Made by a program: the position numbers and the translations under genes. Under the pieces are notes generated by a model. It did not search any database, had not been told where the DNA came from, and saw nothing but the letters and a program-made list of their open reading frames with translations. This document shows positions 9,099 to 18,500 of a stretch of DNA of 64,000 bases, one piece after another (the first letter of the stretch is position 1; each line of letters begins with the position of its first letter). Origin of the DNA: Butyrivibrio sp. INlla16 (lineage in GTDB: Bacteria > Bacillota > Clostridia > Lachnospirales > Lachnospiraceae). The stretch lies in assembly GCF_900104155.1 (NCBI RefSeq), contig NZ_FMYB01000016.1, positions 1 through 64,000 of the forward strand, written 5' to 3'.

Positions 9099-9462
9099 CT
9101 TTATGCTCTTTTATATATTTCTTAATTCCCTTAAAGGTTTCCGGACTAATGATGTGCTCAATTCTGCACGCATCATTTTCTGCTATTTCCGGAGATACTT
9201 TTGCAGTCAGCATGAGAAATTTTGTAAGATTTGTATGTCTGTCATAAACACTTTTGGCCTTTTTTAAGCCTTCCTGTGTAAGTTCAAGCTCACCATCGTT
9301 TGCCACGGTAATGAATCCGTATTCTTTTAGGATTCCAACAGCCCTCGAAACGCTGGGTCTTGAAAAGCCAAGTTCATTAGCAACATCTATTGAACGAACG
9401 TAGCCATTTCTCTTTTTCAAGAGATATATTGTTTCGATATAGTCTTCACCTGACTCTTGCAT
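9085..9462 (-). CDS. DtxR/MntR-family metal-dependent repressor, short form
   Basis: 125 aa: winged helix (about 5-65) with recognition helix SRPSVSRAV, then a dimerisation/metal domain; there is no SH3-like third domain, as in MntR. Likely metal ligands: Asp7 and Glu10 in EDYIETIY (MntR pattern), His76 in YDRHT, and C99-x2-E102-H103 in ACRIEH (DtxR/IdeR pattern, where B. subtilis MntR has Glu instead of Cys). The metal could therefore be Fe or Mn. First gene of an operon with an rRNA methyltransferase and an ABC exporter, with a good promoter at 9499-9527. It is probably autoregulatory; ATGCAAGAG start follows AAGGAGG. Confidence 0.85.
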   Translation of the reverse strand: MQESGEDYIETIYLLKKRNGYVRSIDVANELGFSRPSVSRAVGILKEYGFITVANDGELELTQEGLKKAKSVYDRHTNLTKFLMLTAKVSPEIAENDACRIEHIISPETFKGIKKYIKEHKDEFE

Positions 9463-9498
9463 ATAAGCCTCCTTAAGATATGTTTTTGTATCTTTATT

Positions 9499-9527
9499 AG
9501 TATAGTATAAACCGTTAGCACTATCAA
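9499..9527 (-). promoter_or_regulatory. Sigma-A promoter of the regulator/rsmF/ABC operon
   Basis: TTGATA (9527-9522), 17-bp spacer, TATACT (9504-9499). A loose inverted repeat TTTAT-n9-ATAAA overlaps the -10 and might be the repressor's operator, but it is not a clear DtxR or MntR box. Confidence 0.65.
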
Positions 9528-9542
9528 ACTTTACAAAATAAA

Positions 9543-9573
9543 AATGACCGATGTGTTTTCCACATCGGTCATT
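9543..9573 (-). terminator. Rho-independent terminator of rny
   Basis: AATGACCGATGTG / CACATCGGTCATT, 13-bp perfect stem with a 5-nt loop; on the reverse strand it is followed by TTTTATTTTG. It separates rny from the next operon. Confidence 0.9.
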
Positions 9574-9590
9574 ATCATTTAAGCCTATAA

Positions 9591-11150
9591 TTATTTAGCA
9601 AAATCAGTTGCCCTACTCTCACGAATGATATTAACCTTGATCTGTCCGGGATATTCCATCTCGTTCTCAATCTTCTTGGCAATGTCTCTTGCCATTAATA
9701 CCATATCGGAGTCACTTATCTGTTCGGGAACAACCATTACTCTGACTTCTCTTCCGGCCTGAATAGCAAATGAGTGATCAACGCCCTTAAAGCTTCCTGT
9801 GATCTCCTCGAGTTCTTTTAATCTGCTGGTATAAGTCTCCAGAGTCTCTCTACGAGCTCCTGGTCTTGCAGCTGAAATGGTATCAGCAGCCTGTACTATA
9901 ACAGCTATAAGTGACTGAGGTTCAACATCTCCGTGATGTGCCTCTACTGCATTGATGACGGTTGCAGATTCTTTGTACTTCTTACAAATATCAACACCAA
10001 GCGAAATATGTGAGCCTTCCATCTCATGATCAACGGCCTTACCGATATCATGAAGGAGACCGGCTCTCTTAGCAAGACGAACATCAAGCTCCAATTCTGA
10101 AGCCATAAGTCCGCAAAGCTGTGATACTTCAACAGAATGCTTTAATGCGTTCTGACCATAACTTGTACGGAAACGCATGCGACCAAGAAGTTTGATGATT
10201 TCAGGATGCAGTCCATGAACACCTGCTTCAAGAGCGGCATTCTCACCTTCTTCTTTAATCTTATTGGCAACTTCCTTCTGTGCCTTTTCAACCATCTCTT
10301 CAATTCTTGCAGGATGGATTCGGCCATCTACAATCAGTTTTTCAAGAGCGATTCTGGCTACTTCTCTTCTGATAGGATCAAATCCTGAGATAACAACAGC
10401 CTCAGGTGTATCATCAATAATAAGATCAACACCTGTCATGGTTTCGAGAGTTCTGATATTTCTTCCCTCTCGGCCGATAATACGTCCCTTCATCTCATCG
10501 TTAGGAAGCTGAACAACCGAAATGGTTGTCTCCGAAACATGATCTGCTGCGCATCTCTGAATTGCATTTACCACAATTTCCTTAGCGCGCTTATCTGCCT
10601 CTTCCTTAGCCTCCGCTTCCATGTTTTTAATCATGACTGCGGATTCATGTTTTACGTCATCTTCAACAATCTTTAAAAGATACTCTTTTGCCTGCTCGGA
10701 GGTTAAGCCTGAGATTTTCTCAAGTTCCTGTCTTCTCTGCTCATCAAGCTTCGCAACCTCTTGCGTTTTCTTGTTCAATGCATCTTCACGTGCATTTAAA
10801 CTGGCCTCTTTCTTCTCAATTGCTTCTGATCTCTTTTCGACGTTCTCTTCTTTCTGCTGAACTCTTCTTTCTGAACGCTGAACCTCTGCTCTCCTATCCC
10901 TCACTTCCTTTTCAAGGTCATTTCTGGCCTTAAGTGATTCTTCTTTTACTTCCAGGAGTTTTTCGCGCTTCGATTCATCGGCAGCTCTTACAGCATCGTC
11001 GATGATTTTTCTTGCCCTTTCCTCTGCGGTTCCGATCTTGCTCTCATTCTCAGCGTCAATTTTCTTTTGACGGAATGTCATGACCAAAGCGGTTACCAGT
11101 ACCGAAATGACAAGAGTTGCTGCTACTGCTACAAAAATAATTGCAAGCAT
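9591..11150 (-). CDS. rny: Ribonuclease Y
   Basis: 519 aa, the usual length. Membrane-bound endoribonuclease that starts decay of many mRNAs in Firmicutes. Order: N-terminal transmembrane helix (about 1-24), long charged coiled coil (about 25-190), KH RNA-binding domain with [11 protein letters not shown] (about 225-235), and HD domain with the metal-binding HDIGKA (about 366) and a C-terminal conserved end. Start ATG 11150 follows AAGGAGGTG. It stands downstream of recA-recX with a gap of about 100 bp and ends in its own terminator, as commonly seen in clostridia. Confidence 0.96.
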   Translation of the reverse strand: MLAIIFVAVAATLVISVLVTALVMTFRQKKIDAENESKIGTAEERARKIIDDAVRAADESKREKLLEVKEESLKARNDLEKEVRDRRAEVQRSERRVQQKEENVEKRSEAIEKKEASLNAREDALNKKTQEVAKLDEQRRQELEKISGLTSEQAKEYLLKIVEDDVKHESAVMIKNMEAEAKEEADKRAKEIVVNAIQRCAADHVSETTISVVQLPNDEMKGRIIGREGRNIRTLETMTGVDLIIDDTPEAVVISGFDPIRREVARIALEKLIVDGRIHPARIEEMVEKAQKEVANKIKEEGENAALEAGVHGLHPEIIKLLGRMRFRTSYGQNALKHSVEVSQLCGLMASELELDVRLAKRAGLLHDIGKAVDHEMEGSHISLGVDICKKYKESATVINAVEAHHGDVEPQSLIAVIVQAADTISAARPGARRETLETYTSRLKELEEITGSFKGVDHSFAIQAGREVRVMVVPEQISDSDMVLMARDIAKKIENEMEYPGQIKVNIIRESRATDFAK

Positions 11151-11252
11151 ACAGGAGCACCTCCTTATTTAATTTTCATTGTACGATATTTTGTATAAAA
11201 TGATTAAAAAATTCATTATTTCATACAATATAACAACATATTAAGTTTACGC

Positions 11253-11876
11253 TCAGTTTATGCCCGTGTCAAGTGATAACGCTCTTTGTATAGTGTCGCC
11301 GTCAAAGCCTTTTCGGTATAAAAATGCCATCATTTTCTGCCTCTCTTCGTAGGTGGCATTCTCATTATCAAAGCGTTTCTTTCGTAAAAGAGAAATACAA
11401 AGCTCAAGCTCGGGGTCATCATTTTCCTCTGAGTAAGCCTCAGATACAATTTTCTCAATTATGTCAGCAGAAATCCCTTTTTGTATCAGATCCTGTTTTA
11501 TTCTGTTTTTACTCCGAAGATTCATCTGATATCTGATGTAATCCCCGGCATATCTCTCGTCATCAATGTATCTGTAGGATTTAAGATAATCTATAGTCTC
11601 ATCGATCACAGATTCGGCATACATTCCTTCCCTAAGCTTATCCCGCAGCTTGCGTTCAGTATAATCACGTTTTTGAAGCAAATTCATAGCTCTTAGCTTT
11701 GCTCTTTTAGGAATAACCGTCTCTGTTATCTCATTAAAAACAGGCGAAGAAATCTCTTCGCCTGTTTTAATTCCATAAGTTCTTATCTCGCCTCTGTACA
11801 GGATAAAAGCGAATTCACCATCTATAAATACTTTAGATCTTTTATTGTCAAACGCTACTATATCCGTTACAGTCAT
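11253..11876 (-). CDS. recX: RecA regulator RecX
   Basis: 207 aa. Modulates RecA filaments. Three RecX-type helical repeats are visible: AMNLLQKRDYTERKLRDKL (about 62-80), YLKSYRYIDDERYAGDYIR (about 97-115) and the C-terminal FLYRKGFDGDTIQRAL. An N-terminal beta segment (IVAFDNKRSKVFIDGEFAF) is typical of the Gram-positive form. It starts 5 bp after recA, so it is cotranscribed and under the same SOS control; the protein inhibits or tunes the product of its partner gene. Confidence 0.92.
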   Translation of the reverse strand: MTVTDIVAFDNKRSKVFIDGEFAFILYRGEIRTYGIKTGEEISSPVFNEITETVIPKRAKLRAMNLLQKRDYTERKLRDKLREGMYAESVIDETIDYLKSYRYIDDERYAGDYIRYQMNLRSKNRIKQDLIQKGISADIIEKIVSEAYSEENDDPELELCISLLRKKRFDNENATYEERQKMMAFLYRKGFDGDTIQRALSLDTGIN

Positions 11877-11881
11877 GATGC

Positions 11882-12952
11882 TTATGCCTCTTCTGATTTG
11901 GAAGCCTTAGACTTTTTTCCTGTGGGAGCCGGCTCCTCTTCCTTGGCTTCTTCGCCGCCCTCAAGTCCGTAATGACTCCTTACTTTTGCAGCAATTTCTT
12001 CAAGTACTTCAGGATGTTCAGCAAGATAAGTCTTAGCATTCTCACGTCCCTGGCCGATCTTGTCGCTTCCGTACTGGTACCACGCGCCACTCTTATTCAC
12101 AATGTCACAAGCGGCTGCAAGATCAAGTACATCACCAGTATAAGAAATTCCTTTGCCATACATGATGTCGAATTCAGCCTCTTTAAACGGAGGTGCAATC
12201 TTATTCTTAACAATTTTCACTCTTGTACGGTTTCCGATAGACTCTCCGCTCTGCTTCAAGGTCTCAATTCTTCTTACATCCATTCTTACGGAAGAATAGA
12301 ATTTGAGAGCACGTCCGCCGGTTGTAGTCTCCGGATTGCCAAACATAACACCAACCTTCTCTCGAAGCTGATTTATAAAGATAACCGAGCAATTGGACTT
12401 GCTGATAACCGCTGTAAGTTTACGAAGTGCCTGTGACATGAGTCTGGCCTGAAGTCCGACATGGGAATCGCCCATATCGCCATCTATTTCTGCCTTAGGC
12501 ACCAACGCAGCTACAGAGTCTACTACAACTATGTCTATAGCACCTGAGCGAACCATTGTCTCGCAAATCTCAAGAGCCTGTTCACCTGAATCCGGCTGTG
12601 AAATATATAAATTATCCACATCAACACCGATATTCTTGGCATATACTGGATCAAGCGCATGTTCAGCATCAATGAATCCTGCGATACCGCCTCTCTTCTG
12701 AACCTCTGCGATCATGTGGAGTGTGACCGTTGTCTTACCACTGGACTCAGGTCCATAAATCTCAACAATACGTCCCTTCGGAATACCTCCAAGACCAAGT
12801 GCTATATCAAGACTGAGTGAGCCTGTCGGAGTGGTCTCAACATTCATCTGAGCCGAAGGATCGCCTAATTTCATAACAGCTCCTTTACCAAACTGCTTCT
12901 CAATCTGTCCGAGTGCTGCCTCTAATGCTCTCTGCTTATCTTCTCTTTCCAT
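11882..12952 (-). CDS. recA: Recombinase RecA
   Basis: 356 aa. ATP-dependent strand exchange and LexA co-protease. Walker [10 protein letters not shown] (about 66-74), the MAW motif, L1 and L2 DNA-binding loops ([26 protein letters not shown] region), and a C-terminal acidic/Lys tail ([20 protein letters not shown]). Length matches the family. Start ATG follows AAAGGAGAAGAACAGT. Directly followed by recX. Two LexA-type boxes lie over and just after the promoter. Confidence 0.98.
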   Translation of the reverse strand: MEREDKQRALEAALGQIEKQFGKGAVMKLGDPSAQMNVETTPTGSLSLDIALGLGGIPKGRIVEIYGPESSGKTTVTLHMIAEVQKRGGIAGFIDAEHALDPVYAKNIGVDVDNLYISQPDSGEQALEICETMVRSGAIDIVVVDSVAALVPKAEIDGDMGDSHVGLQARLMSQALRKLTAVISKSNCSVIFINQLREKVGVMFGNPETTTGGRALKFYSSVRMDVRRIETLKQSGESIGNRTRVKIVKNKIAPPFKEAEFDIMYGKGISYTGDVLDLAAACDIVNKSGAWYQYGSDKIGQGRENAKTYLAEHPEVLEEIAAKVRSHYGLEGGEEAKEEEPAPTGKKSKASKSEEA

Positions 12953-12974
12953 ACTGTTCTTCTCCTTTTCTCCA

Positions 12975-13022
12975 GAACAAGCGTTCTGTAATGATAATAA
13001 AACAAATGTTCGTATGTGTCAA
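12975..13022 (-). promoter_or_regulatory. recA promoter with two LexA (SOS) boxes
   Basis: Reverse strand: -35 TTGACA (13022-13017), exactly 17 bp, -10 TATTAT (12999-12994). Box 1, CGAACATTTGTTT (13012-13000), fills the spacer and has one mismatch to the GAAC-n4-GTTC core. Box 2, GAACAAGCGTTC (12975-12986), is a perfect core and lies a few bases after the expected transcription start. Both positions would block RNA polymerase when LexA is bound. Confidence 0.85.
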
Positions 13023-13072
13023 CATAAAAAACTCGAAAGTTTACCCGTAAAACAAATAAAAAATGGAAAAAT

Positions 13073-13085
13073 TGGCGACACGCCA
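13073..13085 (-). terminator. Weak terminator after the 136-aa gene
   Basis: TGGCG-TGT-CGCCA hairpin on the reverse strand followed by ATTTTTCCATTTTTT. The stem has only 5 bp, but the T-rich tail is good and it sits between the orphan gene and the recA promoter. Confidence 0.5.
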
Positions 13086-13152
13086 TAATTAAGACTTTTG
13101 TATATTACACACACCTGGAAGAAAAGTCAACCCCAAAATCTGTGTATAAGAA

Positions 13153-13563
13153 TCACACAGAAAATGCAAAGAGAGCCAGTTTGGAAACAATAAGTTCCCT
13201 TACTATCATACCTGCTTCTTCTTTTTCCGAAGGAGTAATTGCTGCAAGCTGGTTCATCGTATACACTTTTTCCTGATAGTGATCAGAGGATCCTTTTCTT
13301 AACTGGCTAACTCTTACCTTAGCCTTGAGTTGTTTGAAAACCTGAAACTGAAAATCCTCCTCTGCCAGGTAATAAAGGTGACTCTCAAGGGTTGTGGCCG
13401 GATCCATATCCTTAACTATGTACCGCTCCACGATAGTCTTAAACTTAAACGGTGCCATCTCATCCGCGAGGATTTCTGTATAACTCAGCCTTGCTCCAAA
13501 ATAATATTTTGAAACATCCTGCATGGTATATTTAAAATCATCCTCGTTTACAATGTTGTACAA
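13153..13563 (-). CDS. Orphan cytosolic protein, 136 aa
   Basis: I do not recognise the family. It starts with TTG at 13563 after AAAGGGGACAGG. No signal peptide, membrane segment or Cys pair. The middle is charged and helical (YIVKDMDPATTLESHLYYLAE... FQVFKQLKAKVRVSQLRKG), and the C-terminus (MIVRELIVSKLALFAFSV) is hydrophobic. It is the last of a leftward group with the sigma-like and rhomboid-like genes, 90 bp after the sigma-like stop, so it may have its own promoter. It could be a partner of the sigma-like protein, but this is only from position. Confidence 0.65.
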   Translation of the reverse strand: MYNIVNEDDFKYTMQDVSKYYFGARLSYTEILADEMAPFKFKTIVERYIVKDMDPATTLESHLYYLAEEDFQFQVFKQLKAKVRVSQLRKGSSDHYQEKVYTMNQLAAITPSEKEEAGMIVRELIVSKLALFAFSV

Positions 13564-13653
13564 GTACCTGTCCCCTTTGTTCTACCTAATACTATCATTT
13601 TTGGTGTACGATAAATCACCCTTATTTTCAAAACAAATCCGATTGAAGGGAAA

Positions 13654-14418
13654 TCATTCCTTCTTTTCAGGTTTATAATCTATATCTTCTATCTGATTGC
13701 CGCACGCTTTGATTGCTTCAAGTATTTTTGCTCTGTCCCAGCCGGTCTCTTCAGCAAGCTCATCTACAGTACAGCTTCTTCTGAGTTCATCGGCCAGCTC
13801 CTTAGCCTTATCCGCAACCTCCTGAACAAGCTTAACAGCTTTTTGCGCTCTGGCTGTTTCTGCAGCATCATCCTCTATAAGATTCTCCATGGCATCCATA
13901 ACCATCTGAGCCAGAAATGCATCACATTCTTTATGATCTTCCATATTGGAGAGATCTCCAACCGCCTTCATAAGAGCAATGTTGCCCTCACCTATAAGAT
14001 CCTCAATAAGTACTCCCTGCTCTGCATACAGCTTTGCAACATCGGCAACCATGGAAAGGCTTATCTCCGCCAGTTTCTTCTGCGCATCTGTTTCTCCCGC
14101 CATGGCGGAAATAATAATTGCTTCCTTTTCACCGTCAGAAACAGTTTCAATCATGGATAATTCTTCAAGATACTCAGAAAGATATCCCGATTCTTCCTCA
14201 CTGAGGTACTCACTTGAATCGATTGTCTCTCCAATACCTATATTGTGCTTTTTTAAATAATCATATATAAGTTCGTACTGGGCATCACTAAGTTCAAGGT
14301 TTTCAAATGCATCCCTTATCTCGTCCTCAGTAACCGTTCCGCCCTGTCTTCTTGCATGCTTCGTAATATCTGCAAGAACCTGCGTGAATTCCTTTTCCTT
14401 ATTATCAAGATTAGACAT
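13654..14418 (-). CDS. Sigma-70-like protein without promoter-reading regions
   Basis: 254 aa. Residues 8-62 resemble sigma region 1.1 (FTQVLADITKHARRQGGTVT...). Residues 78-155 follow regions 1.2-2.2: a YLSEYLEELSMIE segment, GETDAQKKLAEISLSMVADVAKLYAEQG, and then the core-RNA-polymerase-binding DLIGEGNIALMKAV, close to DLIQEGNLGLMKAV of housekeeping sigmas. Where regions 2.3-2.4 should carry the aromatic and basic STYATWWIRQ stretch there is ECDAFLAQMVMDAMENLIEDD, acidic and without Trp, Arg or Tyr. A region 3-like helix pair follows (200-240). Region 4 is missing. It may bind core polymerase without recognising promoters. It sits 12 bp after a membrane protein gene. Role unknown. Confidence 0.75.
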   Translation of the reverse strand: MSNLDNKEKEFTQVLADITKHARRQGGTVTEDEIRDAFENLELSDAQYELIYDYLKKHNIGIGETIDSSEYLSEEESGYLSEYLEELSMIETVSDGEKEAIIISAMAGETDAQKKLAEISLSMVADVAKLYAEQGVLIEDLIGEGNIALMKAVGDLSNMEDHKECDAFLAQMVMDAMENLIEDDAAETARAQKAVKLVQEVADKAKELADELRRSCTVDELAEETGWDRAKILEAIKACGNQIEDIDYKPEKKE

Positions 14419-14430
14419 ATAAATCTCCTG

Positions 14431-15318
14431 TTATTTCACATGTGTATGAGTAAAAAGATGTTCCTGACAATACTCATAATTGCCGTTACATTTGGAACAA
14501 AATCTGAATTCCATGGTGGGATCATCACTTTCTGTTTTGCCGCAAACAGCACATTTGTGTTTTGTAATTCCTGGCGGCGTTATCTTTACAGAACGCTTGA
14601 AATCGTTTCTTCTCTTGACTTCTTTCGGCCGAAGATGCATGAGGCGTCCGCCTGAGAACCAGAAAATGGCAAAGGTTAAAAGTGAGGCCATAATAGCAAA
14701 GAACAGATAAATATTTCCATTCACAAATGCGGAAATAGCTTCAAAGGCAAGCCAGCCACCATATACTATTCCAAGCCACTTCATCTTAAGCGGAATAATG
14801 AACATGAAAAGTACAACGTTATCAGGAAAAGTTGCGGCAAATGCAAGCAGTATAGACATATTAATGTAATATGTACTAAATGAATACGCAGCCAGTTGCA
14901 TCTCAAATCCGACATCTCCTGTCATATAAGGTGTATTCATTCCCATTTTTAATTCAAACAGAACAAATGCATAGCTTAAAAAAGCAGCTATGATCATTAA
15001 AAGTAAACCGGTAAAAATATAGAGATTATATTTATACTCTCCCCATACTCTCTCCATGGTCGTTCCTATTGAATAATAAAAATACAGCATGATAAGTACA
15101 AAGAAAAGATTACTCTCCGTAGGTGGAATAAGTATCCAGGTTACAATTCTCCATATCTGGCCACGCAGAATCAAATGTGGATTAAGAGTAAGCATATTTA
15201 ATATGCCTGTTCCAATTGGAGCAAATCTAAAAATGTAGCCGATTATATAACATATAATAAGAACAAGTGTCAGATTCTTTATTGCATATTTCCCGAATTT
15301 CTTTTCAAAATTACTCAT
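14431..15318 (-). CDS. Rhomboid-fold membrane protein with C-terminal zinc ribbon, probably inactive
   Basis: 295 aa, about six membrane helices in residues 15-225, with the rhomboid-type L1 motif GQIWRIVTWILIPP (about 53-66). The GxSG catalytic Ser motif and the partner His of rhomboid proteases are not seen, so it looks like a pseudoprotease of the iRhom/Derlin/TMEM115 style. A cytosolic tail ends in a Cys/His-rich zinc ribbon: CAVCGK, CSKC, CQEH and a final HTHTH. Family members often bind and hold other proteins. It is the first gene of the group with the sigma-like gene (12-bp gap). A possible -10 TATAAT lies at 15377-15372, with no clear -35. Confidence 0.7.
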   Translation of the reverse strand: MSNFEKKFGKYAIKNLTLVLIICYIIGYIFRFAPIGTGILNMLTLNPHLILRGQIWRIVTWILIPPTESNLFFVLIMLYFYYSIGTTMERVWGEYKYNLYIFTGLLLMIIAAFLSYAFVLFELKMGMNTPYMTGDVGFEMQLAAYSFSTYYINMSILLAFAATFPDNVVLFMFIIPLKMKWLGIVYGGWLAFEAISAFVNGNIYLFFAIMASLLTFAIFWFSGGRLMHLRPKEVKRRNDFKRSVKITPPGITKHKCAVCGKTESDDPTMEFRFCSKCNGNYEYCQEHLFTHTHVK

Positions 15319-15441
15319 ATAACTCCTATTATGAAAACTATCACAAAAAATAGCTTTCTTTGCAAAATTTTATTATATGTTTTTACACATTCTTATTGAG
15401 TTTATCACATTTTATGCCCTTTTGCACCGATATTTGAATAA

Positions 15442-15470
15442 TTGATTTTTAAACTTTCTTCGATTATAAT
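15442..15470 (+). promoter_or_regulatory. Sigma-A promoter of the activase fusion gene
   Basis: TTGATT (15442-15447), exactly 17 bp, TATAAT (15465-15470), leaving a leader of about 80 nt that is rich in G-T runs before an AGAGG ribosome site at 15547. Confidence 0.8.
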
Positions 15471-15560
15471 GTAGCGTAATGCGCATTTTATTTTTGCGAT
15501 ATAAATATAAGTAGTAACAGATTTGTTTTTAGGTTTTTTAGGTTTCAGAGGTTTTTATTT

Positions 15561-18500
15561 ATGATTTCAAAGGACTACACACTTGGCATTGACATTGGTT
15601 CTACCACCGTCAAGATTGCTCTTATGGACTCAGACAGAAACATCGTCTTTTCAGATTATAAGAGACATTTTGCAAACATTCAGGAGACACTCTTATCACT
15701 TCTTCAGGATGCTGCAAAAATAAGCGGTAATGTTACCCTTCACCCTGTCATTACAGGGTCCGGCGGTCTTACTCTTGCCAGCCATCTGGAAGTACCTTTT
15801 GTCCAGGAAGTTATCTCCGTATCCACAGCACTGAAGGCTCTTGCTCCCAAGACTGACGTGGCTATTGAGCTTGGCGGCGAGGATGCAAAGATCATCTACT
15901 TTGAAGACGGTAATGTTGAGCAGCGAATGAACGGTATCTGCGCAGGCGGTACAGGTTCATTTATCGACCAGATGGCATCTCTTTTACAGACAGATGCATC
16001 CGGTCTTAATGATTATGCCAAGAATTATCAGTCTCTCTATACTATTGCAGCTCGATGCGGAGTATTCGCAAAATCAGACATACAGCCTCTTATCAATGAA
16101 GGTGCAACTAAGGAAGACCTTGCGGCTTCTATTTTCCAGGCTGTGGTAAATCAGACCATAAGCGGTCTTGCCTGCGGTAAGCCCATCAGAGGACACATCG
16201 CATTTCTCGGCGGTCCTCTTCATTTCCTTTCAGAGCTTAAGGTTGCTTTTATCCGCACACTTAAGCTTGATGATGAGCATATTATCGACACTGATAATTC
16301 TCATCTTTTTGCTGCAATCGGTTCAGCCATGAATGCGCAGGAAGACTGCCATTACTCCATGGTTGATATGATTGGCAAGCTCTCACATAAGATTACAATG
16401 GCGGCAGAGGTCTCAAGACTTGAGCCACTCTTTGAGTCTGAAGATGAGTATAAGGAATTCCTTGATCGCCAGAATAATTACCGTGTAAAAACCGCAAAGC
16501 TTGACACTTATAAAGGAAACGCATTCCTCGGAATCGATGCGGGAAGCACCACTACTAAATGTGCCCTCGTATCTGAGGACGGTGATCTTCTTTATTCATT
16601 CTATTCAAGCAATAACGGAAGCCCTCTTAAAACAGCTATCAGCTCTATTCAGGAAATCTATAAGCTTATGCCCGAGGGCGTTAATATAGCTCGTTCCTGC
16701 TCCACCGGTTACGGTGAGGCTTTGCTTAAGTCCGCGCTTATGCTCGATGATGGTGAAGTAGAGACTATTGCACATTATAATGCCGCTGCATTCTTTGATC
16801 CTGAAGTTGACTGTATCCTTGATATAGGCGGTCAGGATATGAAGTGTATTCATATAAAAAATGAAACTGTCGACAGCGTTCAGCTTAACGAAGCATGTTC
16901 TTCCGGTTGCGGAAGCTTTATAGAGACTTTTGCAAAATCTCTTAATTATAACGTTCAGGACTTTGCAAAGATCGCTCTGTTTGCTGATGCTCCCATTGAT
17001 CTTGGTACACGCTGCACGGTTTTCATGAACTCACGAGTAAAGCAGGCTCAGAAGGAAGGTGCTTCTGTTGCTGATATTTCTGCGGGACTTGCTTATTCGG
17101 TTATTAAAAACGCACTCTTTAAGGTTATAAAAGTATCAGATGCAAAGGAACTCGGTGATCACATAGTTGTTCAGGGAGGTACCTTCTACAACGATGCCGT
17201 TCTTAAAGCATTTGAGAAAATTTCAGGTGCTCAGGTTACACGACCTGACATTGCCGGCATTATGGGTGCTTTTGGTGCTGCTCTTATCGCAAGAAATCGA
17301 TTCCACGAAAAAAACAGCTCTAAGACAACCATGCTTACAATCGATCAGATTAACAAGCTCGAGTATTCAACAAGCATGACTACCTGTCAGGGCTGCACCA
17401 ATCATTGTCGTCTTACGATTAATAAATTTACGGGTGGACGTCAGCACATCTCAGGTAATCGCTGCGAACGCGGTATTGGCAAAGTAAAAAATGCTGCCGG
17501 CATTCCTAATCTTTTTGAATATAAGTACAAGAGAATATTTGATTACAAGCCTCTTAATGAACTTGAGGCTAAACGCGGAACAGTTGGTATTCCCAGAGTT
17601 CTGAATTATTATGAGAACTATCCTTTCTGGTTTACATTTTTCACAAAGCTCGGATATCGCGTAGTTCTCTCACCCAGATCCACTCACCAGATTTATGAGC
17701 TTGGTATTGAATCAATTCCCAGCGAATCTGAGTGTTATCCGGCAAAGATTTCTCATGGTCATATTGAGTGGCTCATCAGAAATAACGTTGATTTCATCTT
17801 CTATCCCGGTCTGTTCTACGAGCGCGACGAGGTAGATGGAGCAACAAACCACTATAACTGCCCTATTGTTACCTCTTATTCTGAGAATATAAAGAATAAC
17901 GTAGAAGCAATTACTGATGGAAAAGTAAAGCTTAGAAATCCTTTTATGTCCTTTGCAAGCCTTAAGACTGCCACTGATGCACTTGTTAAGGAATTTTCAG
18001 AGCTTCCTGCCAATGAAATAATTGCAGCGGCAAGCGAAGGCTGGGCTGAGATGGAAAAAGCAAGGGATGATATCCGAAAGAAAGGCGAAGAGACTCTTCG
18101 CTGGATGAAGGACAACAATCGCCACGGTATTGTTGTAGCAGGTCGCCCCTACCATGTAGATCCCGAGATCAATCATGGTATTCCGGATATGATTTGTTCC
18201 TACGGTGTTGCGGTTCTTACAGAGGATTCAGTATCTCACCTCGGGACACCTGAACGCCCACTTATTGTATCAGACCAGTGGATGTATCACTCACGTCTGT
18301 ATGCCGCAGCAAGTTTTGTACGCACAAGAGATGATCTTGATCTTATTCAGCTTAACTCTTTTGGTTGCGGTCTGGACGCAGTAACCACAGATCAGGTAAA
18401 TGATATATTATCTGGTTCAGATAAAATTTATACCTGTCTTAAAATTGATGAAGTTAATAATCTTGGCAGCGCAAGAATTCGTGTTCGTTCATTGCTTGCA

